From assembly GCA_937877575.1 (NCBI GenBank), contig CALFIZ010000206.1, positions 1 to 5,495 of the forward strand: a DNA stretch of 5,495 nt, in the 5' to 3' direction. The notes beneath the pieces were generated by a model. That model was not told where the DNA came from. It was given only the letters and a program-made list of their open reading frames with translations, and made no database searches. Positions 1 to 5,495 of the stretch are shown in pieces; position 1 is the first letter of the stretch; every line of letters starts with the position of its first letter. The translations under genes and the position numbers were made by a program. The stretch comes from an uncultured Marinilabiliales bacterium (GTDB lineage: Bacteria; Bacteroidota; Bacteroidia; Bacteroidales; BM520).

Positions 1-2011
1 AGTCAAGCTGCTGACAGAGGTATCCCTCCGCTTGGACCAGCTTATAATCGACCACCTCACCATTTTTTACAACCGGCACTATCTCCGGATTGACAAAACC
101 GCCGTAAGGTTTGAGACCAAGGGCCTGGTAGCGTTCCACGACCTCCTTGTGGAGGACGGGATCTATGTCGACTGCGTAGGTTTCGACAAGGGCCTTGCCT
201 GCAAGGAAGTCTCCTTCCGACTTGATTCTCTGGACTTCAGCGAGGAGTTGTCCGAGAAGTTCGCGCATTTTATCGTAGTCGTTGATTTTGACGTAGGTCT
301 TGCCATCTTTCTGAAATTTCGAAATTACGTTGTGGTTGAGTCCGTGCTCATAAACCCAGTTAGAGATGAGTGCGCGGTTTCTCATGTGGGCTTCTTCAAT
401 GTTTTTACCGGGCTGGATTCTTGTCAGCTGCGATATTATGCCGTTGCGTATATATGCGTCATATTCAGCTTTATAAGCCTCCATGTCAGGAACGAGTCCT
501 AATTCGAGAAGTTTTGGGTCGGCGAGGTAGTAAAGAGCGAAAAGATCAGCCCTTGCCTCTTCCAGTGTTGACTGATTCTCAAGCAGTGACGTCGGGCTGA
601 CTCCTGGGAGAAGCTGTCCGCTGGCGTGGCCGAGACATTCGTGAAGGTCGGTGTGAAGGTTGTCGGTGAGGTAACCGTATTTTTTGTTTCTTTCGATTTC
701 CTCCGTGTCGGCGGCAAATTCTTGAAGAGTGCCTCCAACCTGCTGGGCAGCCTGGTCGTATGCGTATGTCAGGTTGGTGATAGTCACTGACTTTGAACCG
801 TAATCCTTCCTTATCCAGTCGGCATTAGGCAGATTGATTCCAATAGGAGGAGAAGGGTAGTTGGCGCCTCCGAGAGCAACGCTGTTTATTGCCTTGGCAG
901 TTACGCCCTTGACCTCTTTTTTCTTGAAACGCGGATCAACAGGATTGTTGTCCTCGAACCATTGTGCATTTGCACTTATAAGTTCGGTCACCTTGGTCTC
1001 CTCGAAATCCTTGAAATTGACGATGGCTTCCCATGTCGCCTTGCGTCCCAACGGGTCGTCATAATCTTCAATGAAACCGTTGACGTAATCTACAGTCGGC
1101 TCGGTGTTCTGTGCCCATACGATATTGTATTCATCCCATGTGGTCAAATCACCTGTCCTGTAATATTCTATAAGCAGGTCAATCTCATGTCTCTGCGTAT
1201 CGCTTTCAGCAAACTGTTTCGCCTTTTCAAGGTTCTCAATTATCTTTGCTATGTAATTGCCGTATAAGCCGTCAAGTTTGTAGGTCTTTTCAACTATTTT
1301 GCCGTTTTCCCTGACTAATTTTGAATTGAGTCCCTTGGATATGGGATGCTCCGGGTCGGGGACAGCCATTCTGTCGTAAAAATCATTGACTTCCTTGGCA
1401 GTTACATTTTCGTAGAAATTGACTGCTGATTCTGCAACCATATCTTTGGCTGAGGAATTGTTTCTTGAGGCTGCAACTGCGGGATTAAAGATGATTGTGC
1501 ATAAACTGTCGATGAATGTCTCTTTGTCGCCAATACGGGCAACCAACGAGCTTTTGCTGTTGTCAATGAGCATTCTGAAGTATTCTTCGGTAAATTCAGG
1601 AGTGAATTTGTCGTTTGAATAGTGATGGTGAATACCGTTGGCAAACCATATTTTTTTGAGATATTTCTCAAATGCCAGCCATTGCGCATCGCTCCTGTCG
1701 CCCTCGTATGAAGTGTAAATCCCTTCGAGTGTGCGGCGTATGGTAAGGTTGTGCTTGTAGTATTGGTCAGTGGTTATGTCCCTTCCCCAATAAGCGGCCT
1801 CGCTAAGATAATAAACGAATTGTTTCTGATTGAGTGAAAGGCTATCCCAGTCGGGAACCTGATAACGCATTATGCGGATGTCGTCGAACTGGTCAACCTG
1901 CCATTTGAAACTGGTGTCTGGCTTAGGCTGCTCGAAATTCTTTTTATTATTGCAACTTGTTGTAATAGATATAATTGCTATAATCATAATTGATCTTGAT
2001 AATGATTTCAT
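1..2011 (-). CDS. dpp3: Dipeptidyl peptidase III (M49 zinc metallopeptidase), probable lipoprotein; C-terminal tip beyond the left edge
   Basis: The frame is open from ATG at 2011 to the left edge (670 complete codons), with the stop outside the window. I translated it by hand and met no stop or frameshift. The enzyme removes dipeptides from the N-terminus of short peptides using one zinc ion. The zinc motif HECLGH is at residues 457-462 (bases 643-626), giving ligands H457 and H462 and catalytic E458. EEARAD at 484-489 supplies the third ligand, E485, 28 residues after H457. As I recall, that spacing and the Cys in the motif match the Bacteroides thetaiotaomicron enzyme; human DPP III has HELLGH and a longer gap. 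GFIEDYDDPLG (312-322) is another family block, and GGFVNPEIVPV lies near the C-terminus. Known bacterial members are about 675 residues, so little is missing. Residues 1-20 (K, R, then a run rich in Ile, ending TTSC) look like a lipoprotein signal with Cys20 as the lipidated residue, although T at -3 is a weak lipobox. No acidic residues follow the Cys, which argues against surface export and for a periplasm-facing anchor. The gene is second in an operon, 12 bp after dpp11. The symbol is borrowed from the eukaryotic gene. Confidence 0.95.
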   Translation of the reverse strand, partial: MKSLSRSIMIIAIISITTSCNNKKNFEQPKPDTSFKWQVDQFDDIRIMRYQVPDWDSLSLNQKQFVYYLSEAAYWGRDITTDQYYKHNLTIRRTLEGIYTSYEGDRSDAQWLAFEKYLKKIWFANGIHHHYSNDKFTPEFTEEYFRMLIDNSKSSLVARIGDKETFIDSLCTIIFNPAVAASRNNSSAKDMVAESAVNFYENVTAKEVNDFYDRMAVPDPEHPISKGLNSKLVRENGKIVEKTYKLDGLYGNYIAKIIENLEKAKQFAESDTQRHEIDLLIEYYRTGDLTTWDEYNIVWAQNTEPTVDYVNGFIEDYDDPLGRKATWEAIVNFKDFEETKVTELISANAQWFEDNNPVDPRFKKKEVKGVTAKAINSVALGGANYPSPPIGINLPNADWIRKDYGSKSVTITNLTYAYDQAAQQVGGTLQEFAADTEEIERNKKYGYLTDNLHTDLHECLGHASGQLLPGVSPTSLLENQSTLEEARADLFALYYLADPKLLELGLVPDMEAYKAEYDAYIRNGIISQLTRIQPGKNIEEAHMRNRALISNWVYEHGLNHNVISKFQKDGKTYVKINDYDKMRELLGQLLAEVQRIKSEGDFLAGKALVETYAVDIDPVLHKEVVERYQALGLKPYGGFVNPEIVPVVKNGEVVDYKLVQAEGYLCQQLD

Positions 2012-2023
2012 TTTATGTTTTTT
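2012..2023 (-). other. 12-bp intercistronic gap with A-rich ribosome-binding region of the DPP III gene
   Basis: Read on the minus strand, the S46 stop codon TAA is followed by a run of A, then CATAAA and the DPP III ATG. There is no Shine-Dalgarno-like GGAGG, as is usual in Bacteroidota, where A/T-rich leaders serve. There is no room for a promoter or terminator in the gap. I also found no TAnnTTTG match on the minus strand in the roughly 100 bp of S46 coding sequence upstream. Co-transcription with the upstream peptidase gene, perhaps with translational coupling, is therefore the simplest reading. Confidence 0.7.
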
Positions 2024-4189
2024 TTAGTTGTAAAGTTGAGAGTTGGCTATTTTCATTTCATTGACAAGATGGCTTGCGCCGGCGAATTTGTCTATGATGA
2101 ACAGGACATAGCGTATATCGACAATTATGTTGCGGCAGACGTTCGGGTCGTAAATGATGTCACTCATAGTGCCTTGCCAATTGCGATCGAAATTGAGGCC
2201 GATAAGTTCACCTTTGGCGTTTATTACAGGTGAACCTGAATTGCCGCCGGTTGTGTGATTGGATGCTATAAAACAGGTGTGCATTGTCCCGTCTTTGTCG
2301 GCATAACGGCCGTAATCTTTGTTGCGCCATAATTCCTTCAGCTTGTCTTCGACCACATAGTCGTAAATGTTCGGGTCTTCCTTTTCAATAATGCCGTCAA
2401 GAGTGGTGAAATAATCGTATCTTACAGCGTCCATAGGTTTGAAGCCTTCGACTTTTCCGTAGCTGACACGCAAGGTGAAATTGGCATCAGGATAAAATTT
2501 TCTGTCTTCTTCAAATTCCATCTGAGCCTTCATGTAATAGTGCATTACGCTGTCGATATTATTCTGATATTCAGCTATCTGCGGTCTGATACCATTGTAT
2601 TTCTCTATCATTTCGGTAAAAATCACATAGCATGGGTCTTTCTCGAGGGTTTTGTATTTCTTCGCACTGTAGTTGTCGAGAAATGCATAAAACTTTGTGC
2701 TGTCACTAAGCAGTGATTTTTTGAAAATATAGTCGGCGTATGCTTCGAAATCGCCTTTGTATTTGTTTCTTATGGTGGTGAAGAATGACGGCATGAATTT
2801 CATGTCAACGTTGCTGTAAAATATTTCGAGCATCTGTGGACAGATTTCCCTGTCAATGTCCTTGTTGTAGTCTTTATAGAAGGATTTAGCCTGATTCCTA
2901 AGCGTTTCAACGAGTTTGGCTATCTTTTCATTGTCAGGCCTGTCAGCTTTGGAAGCCGTAATCAGTTTTGTGTAATTTCCTGAAAATGAGATTATTTCAG
3001 TACCTATGCCGGCTTCTGAAATGTACCTCATCGTCTTTCTGTAAGGGCGTATTTCCTGGTAATATTTTTCTAATGACGAGTTTATAGTTGAATACTCTTT
3101 GTGTGATTTATCGGCCCATTGCTGGAAGGCTTTTTCGTAGTCCTTTTTCATCTGGATGCCGTCAACGTTCTGTATGCCAAGTGACTGGCCAATCATTTTT
3201 TTCCATCCGTTGGCGATGCCGGCAATCTTGTTGGCATATTGGATGCGTATCTGCGGTGATTTTTCGGAATATGCTTTCATCACGGCAAGTTTCTTGTCTC
3301 TGATGTTGATAACTATCGGGTTTTCAACTTCGATAGTGTTATACACATAACCGGAATGCTCGTATTCGTTGGTTCTTGCTGGATATCCGAAAACCATCGT
3401 GAAATCTCCTTCGTTTACGCCTTCGAGACTGATGTTTAAATAGTATTTTGGCTGGTATGGCTTGTTGTCAGGAGAGTATTCGGCAGGATTGTTGTCCTTG
3501 TCAACATAGATTCTGAAAATTGAAAAGTCACCTGTATGGCGTGGCCACATCCAGTTGTCGGTGTCGCCGCCGAATTTTCCGATATTTGAAGGTGGGGCGC
3601 CAACGAGACGTACGTCCTTGAATTCTTCGAATATTATCAGAAAGAACTGGTTGCCTTTATAATACGACTCCACAGACCCTTGATAATGAGTGCCAGCGGT
3701 TGCTTCCTTGATGATTTTCTGTGATTCGGCTTCAATGGCTTTTTCTCTTTCAGCCTGCGTCATCTTATCGTTGACCGCATTGTTGATACGCTCGGTGACA
3801 TCCCGCATTTCAACCATCAGATTTGTGGTAAGTCCCGGGCATGGCAGCTCTTCGCTGTTGTCTTTTGCCCAAAAGCCGTCAGTAAGGTAGTCATGGTCAA
3901 TGGCGCTGTGGCGCTGTATGCTTCCGTAGCCGCAGTGATAATTAGTAAGCAGGAGCCCCTTGTTTGAGACCACCTCGCAGGTGCATCCGCCACCGAAAAG
4001 CATTACCGCATCTTTCATTGACGCATGGTTTATAGAATAAATGTCCTCGGCGGTGATTTTCATTCCCATCTCCTGCATATCCTTTTCATTGAGATACTGA
4101 AGAAGAATCGGAAGCCACATTCCGTCATTGGCTAAGACGGAAAAACTTGTCATTAATGCTATTAAAGCAATGGATATTAGTCTTTTCAT
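2024..4189 (-). CDS. dpp11: S46 family dipeptidyl peptidase, DPP11 type (Asp/Glu-specific), periplasmic
   Basis: A complete 721-residue serine exopeptidase that releases dipeptides with Asp or Glu at the second position from peptide N-termini. I chose ATG at 4189 because it opens a standard signal peptide (MKRLIS, a hydrophobic run, then SVLA cut before NDGMW). The mature N-terminus carries the family hallmark DGMWLP. An upstream TTG at 4222 would lie inside the -7 promoter box. Numbered from 4189, the triad is H85 (in LLTNYHCGYG, bases 3937-3935), D221 (in HTGDFSIFR, 3529-3527) and S651 (in GGNSGSP, 2239-2237). R669 (in LNFDRNWQ, 2185-2183) lies 18 residues after the serine. In Porphyromonas gingivalis DPP11 the corresponding S655/R673 pair has the same spacing, and the arginine reads the acidic P1 side chain; DPP7 has glycine there. 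Length fits the family (about 710-720). From family knowledge, the fold is a chymotrypsin-like double barrel with an inserted helical domain. It is the first gene of a two-gene peptidase operon. DPP7 is the main alternative and is disfavoured by the arginine. Confidence 0.95.
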   Translation of the reverse strand: MKRLISIALIALMTSFSVLANDGMWLPILLQYLNEKDMQEMGMKITAEDIYSINHASMKDAVMLFGGGCTCEVVSNKGLLLTNYHCGYGSIQRHSAIDHDYLTDGFWAKDNSEELPCPGLTTNLMVEMRDVTERINNAVNDKMTQAEREKAIEAESQKIIKEATAGTHYQGSVESYYKGNQFFLIIFEEFKDVRLVGAPPSNIGKFGGDTDNWMWPRHTGDFSIFRIYVDKDNNPAEYSPDNKPYQPKYYLNISLEGVNEGDFTMVFGYPARTNEYEHSGYVYNTIEVENPIVINIRDKKLAVMKAYSEKSPQIRIQYANKIAGIANGWKKMIGQSLGIQNVDGIQMKKDYEKAFQQWADKSHKEYSTINSSLEKYYQEIRPYRKTMRYISEAGIGTEIISFSGNYTKLITASKADRPDNEKIAKLVETLRNQAKSFYKDYNKDIDREICPQMLEIFYSNVDMKFMPSFFTTIRNKYKGDFEAYADYIFKKSLLSDSTKFYAFLDNYSAKKYKTLEKDPCYVIFTEMIEKYNGIRPQIAEYQNNIDSVMHYYMKAQMEFEEDRKFYPDANFTLRVSYGKVEGFKPMDAVRYDYFTTLDGIIEKEDPNIYDYVVEDKLKELWRNKDYGRYADKDGTMHTCFIASNHTTGGNSGSPVINAKGELIGLNFDRNWQGTMSDIIYDPNVCRNIIVDIRYVLFIIDKFAGASHLVNEMKIANSQLYN

Positions 4190-4219
4190 ATATGATATTT
4201 TTATTTTTTTCAAAACCTG

Positions 4220-4227
4220 CAAAGATA
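4220..4227 (-). promoter_or_regulatory. Bacteroides-type -7 promoter box (TATCTTTG) for the dpp11-dpp3 operon
   Basis: On the minus strand these bases read TATCTTTG, an exact match to the Bacteroidota -7 consensus TAnnTTTG. The predicted transcript would start around 4213 and leave an A/T-rich leader of about 25 nt before the ATG at 4189. I saw no clear TTG at the -33 position, which is commonly degenerate. Its placement helps exclude the upstream TTG (4222) as the translation start of the peptidase. Confidence 0.65.
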
Positions 4228-4233
4228 GTTCTT

Positions 4234-4246
4234 TAATTCAGAATTA
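4234..4246. repeat. 13-bp inverted repeat TAATTC-A-GAATTA between the divergent promoters
   Basis: The two 6-base arms are perfectly complementary around a single central A. The site lies 7 bp upstream of the minus-strand -7 box, in the spacer between -7 and -33 of the peptidase promoter. It also lies about 35 bp upstream of the plus-strand -7 box. The position would suit a repressor or activator site, but the sequence is very A/T-rich and a short palindrome can arise by chance. No regulator gene is in the window. Confidence 0.35.
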
Positions 4247-4270
4247 TGAAATCGGAAATCAAAATTCAGA
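4235..4270. repeat. Direct repeat of AATTCAGA (4235-4242 and 4263-4270)
   Basis: Two identical 8-mers begin 28 bp apart, and each is followed by a similar A/T run (ATTAT versus TTATT). The first copy forms most of the inverted repeat at 4234-4246; the second is only partly palindromic. Between them lies a further small tandem, GAAATC-G-GAAATC (4248-4260). All of it sits between the two divergent -7 boxes. It could be a pair of binding sites or chance similarity in A/T-rich DNA. Confidence 0.3.
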
Positions 4271-4281
4271 TTATTTTTTGC

Positions 4282-4289
4282 TAACTTTG
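4282..4289 (+). promoter_or_regulatory. Bacteroides-type -7 promoter box (TAACTTTG) for the glycosyltransferase gene
   Basis: An exact match to TAnnTTTG on the plus strand. It predicts a transcript start near 4296 and a leader of about 40 nt before the ATG at 4335. As with the opposing promoter, no convincing -33 TTG is visible. The box is 55 bp from the opposing -7 box, so the two promoters are back to back and close enough to influence one another. Confidence 0.65.
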
Positions 4290-4334
4290 CAGACTGAATC
4301 AGTTGTTGCTGCAAAACAATATCATAAACAATAA

Positions 4335-5450
4335 ATGACAGTTCATATCGCTATTCCCATCCTGCGTGAGTTTTCAAATATCCCTCACTTGATTTCAGAT
4401 ATGGAATGTCAGGATTATAACGATATAAGATGCTGGTTTTGTGTGAATAATCCGGAAGAATGGCATGAAGACGTCACCCGTGCTGCCGATTTGGAAGACA
4501 ATCGTAAAACACTTGATTATCTTAATGGTATGGGTGAAAAATATACTGTTATAGACAAATCGTCTCAGGGTAGGGCGTTTCCTTTGAAGAACTCAGGAGT
4601 CGGATGGGCGCGAAAGGTCTTGTTTGACGAGATAGCTGCTGTGGTAGATGATAATGATTTGATAATCAGCATGGACGCTGACACCCGTTTCGGTATGGAC
4701 TACGTTTCATCAGTGGCGCAAAATTTCAGTCGCCATAGAAACGTCATGGCTTTATGTGTCCCGTATTGCCATCCTTTGACCGGTGATGAAAAGCAGGACT
4801 TCGGGATTCTCCGTTATGAGCTGTATATGCGCCATTATATGGTTAACATGCTCAGAATCAATAACCCGTATGCTTTTACGGCACTCGGTTCGGCAATGGC
4901 TTTTCCTGTAAAATCTTATCGCAAGGTCAGAGGCATTACTCCACGTCAGTCGGGAGAGGACTTCTATCTTCTTCAGAAATTCAGAAAAAGCGGTGAACTG
5001 CTCTTATGGAATGATTCCCATGTCTATCCGATGGGACGCTGCTCCGACCGTGTGGCTTTCGGAACGGGCCCTGCTTTGATAAAAGGTTTAAACGGCGACT
5101 GGTCATCATATCCTTTCTACAATCCACAATTATTTGATGAGGTGAAACAGACATTCGATTCGTTCGGTAGTTTGTATCATGCTGATATTGAAATGCCTAT
5201 GACTCAGTTTTTGAAGAATGTATTCAAGACGGATGACCTGTGGTCACCTCTAAGAAAAAACTATACAACCGAAAAGGCGTTCATTCATGCCTGTATGGTA
5301 AAAGTGGATGCCCTGCGAATACTTCAATATTTAAGGTATAGGCAACAGTTTGTAGGGACTTATTCTGTAGAAATCACACAGGCTGAGCGTGAACGCCTGT
5401 ATCATATTGAGAATGAGCTTCGTAAAAGTCATGACAATATAATCCAATAA
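4335..5450 (+). CDS. Soluble GT-A fold glycosyltransferase, GT2-like, target unknown
   Basis: A complete 371-residue protein. A TAA lies directly before the ATG (4332-4334), so the start cannot be further upstream. The N-terminus VHIAIPILREF resembles the first strand of the GT-A nucleotide-sugar fold. SMDADTRF (112-119) holds a DxD motif, D114-A-D116, expected to bind the metal and sugar nucleotide. GVGWARK (88-94) and FTALGSA (181-187) look like fixed structural blocks. SGEDFYLLQKF (206-216) carries the E-D pair typical of the catalytic-base region of inverting GT2 enzymes. I see no signal peptide and no transmembrane segment, so it probably acts in the cytoplasm or at the inner face of the membrane. 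The tail (about residues 345-371) is charged and probably helical. Seven cysteines are present, including a CxxC at 33-36. It is transcribed divergently from the peptidase operon, with its own -7 box. Sugar donor and acceptor cannot be read from the sequence. A GT-A relative without transferase activity, such as a nucleotidyltransferase, is possible but less likely given both motifs. Confidence 0.8.
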   Translation: MTVHIAIPILREFSNIPHLISDMECQDYNDIRCWFCVNNPEEWHEDVTRAADLEDNRKTLDYLNGMGEKYTVIDKSSQGRAFPLKNSGVGWARKVLFDEIAAVVDDNDLIISMDADTRFGMDYVSSVAQNFSRHRNVMALCVPYCHPLTGDEKQDFGILRYELYMRHYMVNMLRINNPYAFTALGSAMAFPVKSYRKVRGITPRQSGEDFYLLQKFRKSGELLLWNDSHVYPMGRCSDRVAFGTGPALIKGLNGDWSSYPFYNPQLFDEVKQTFDSFGSLYHADIEMPMTQFLKNVFKTDDLWSPLRKNYTTEKAFIHACMVKVDALRILQYLRYRQQFVGTYSVEITQAERERLYHIENELRKSHDNIIQ

Positions 5451-5478
5451 GTTATTATTTTAGCAATTCACTCTTAAC

Positions 5479-5495
5479 ATGTATGTAATCTTAGG
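5479..5495 (+). CDS. Possible 5' end of a downstream gene (begins MYVIL), cut by the right edge
   Basis: ATG at 5479 opens a frame reading M-Y-V-I-L and then a partial codon GG. It starts 28 bp after the glycosyltransferase stop, a plausible operon spacing. The run of V-I-L would suit a first beta strand. With five residues visible no family can be named, and the ATG may be chance. On the minus strand the same bases could instead hold the last residues of a leftward gene ending in TAA at 5461-5463. Confidence 0.2.

Noticed and set aside
32..502. Plus-strand 156-codon open frame
   Set aside because: It lies antisense to the C-terminal half of the DPP III gene, whose frame contains the zinc ligands and other family motifs. 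The plus-strand translation shows no recognisable domain.
962..1267. Plus-strand 101-codon open frame
   Set aside because: It is antisense to the middle of the DPP III gene, including the GFIEDYDDPLG block, and its own translation has no domain or plausible context.
1402..1689. Minus-strand 95-codon open frame
   Set aside because: It is on the same strand but in a different frame from DPP III, where the true frame is continuous; a shadow frame.
4190..4222. Longer N-terminus for the S46 peptidase from a TTG at 4222 (MQVLKKIKISY...)
   Set aside because: The TTG lies inside the -7 box TATCTTTG, and the added residues precede an already complete signal peptide starting at ATG 4189.
4128..4334. 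Plus-strand 68-codon open frame running up to the glycosyltransferase start
   Set aside because: It is antisense to the S46 signal peptide and then crosses the A/T-rich promoter region. It has no domain, and it would cover both -7 boxes.
5447..5457. AATAAGTTATT palindrome at the glycosyltransferase stop, as a terminator
   Set aside because: The 5-base A/T-only arms with a one-base loop cannot form a stable hairpin; no GC stem and no proper U tract follow.
1..5495. A novel defence, mobile or RNA-based system
   Set aside because: Both strands were read. All long stretches are explained by three genes of recognisable fold, and I found no transposase, reverse transcriptase, repeat array, tRNA-like structure or long non-coding conserved segment.

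Overview
The window looks like a piece of a Bacteroidota chromosome, most likely order Bacteroidales. The grounds are the two peptidase families present (an S46 dipeptidyl peptidase and a Bacteroides-type M49 dipeptidyl peptidase III), A-rich leaders without Shine-Dalgarno sequences, and two exact matches to the Bacteroides -7 promoter box TAnnTTTG. I cannot name the genus from sequence alone.

Layout. From the left edge to 2011, on the minus strand, lies a nearly complete dipeptidyl peptidase III (zinc metallopeptidase, M49). It is open at the left edge, with 670 residues visible and only its extreme C-terminus missing. It carries a probable lipoprotein signal, the zinc motif HECLGH and the third zinc ligand in EEARAD. 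Twelve bases upstream of it, on the same strand (2024-4189), is a complete S46 serine dipeptidyl peptidase of 721 residues with a signal peptide, an intact His-Asp-Ser triad and the arginine that marks the DPP11 (Asp/Glu-specific) subtype. A 145-bp divergent intergenic region (4190-4334) follows, with one -7 box facing each way and a small inverted repeat between them. On the plus strand, 4335-5450 encodes a 371-residue soluble glycosyltransferase-like protein of the GT-A/GT2 type with no assigned target. The last 45 bases hold no complete gene, only a possible start codon of another plus-strand gene.

How the genes work together. The two peptidases appear to form one transcription unit read leftwards from the 4220-4227 promoter. 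Both look exported: DPP11 soluble in the periplasm, DPP III probably lipid-anchored. Together they would strip dipeptides from short peptides, DPP11 after acidic residues and DPP III with broader preference, feeding amino-acid catabolism. The glycosyltransferase is transcribed divergently and nothing in the sequence ties it functionally to the peptidases.

I found no mobile element, CRISPR array, RNA gene, phage gene or defence system. This is largely an ordinary metabolic region. The points of interest are the paired dipeptidyl peptidase operon, the exported form of DPP III, the architecture of the divergent promoter, and the uncharacterised glycosyltransferase.
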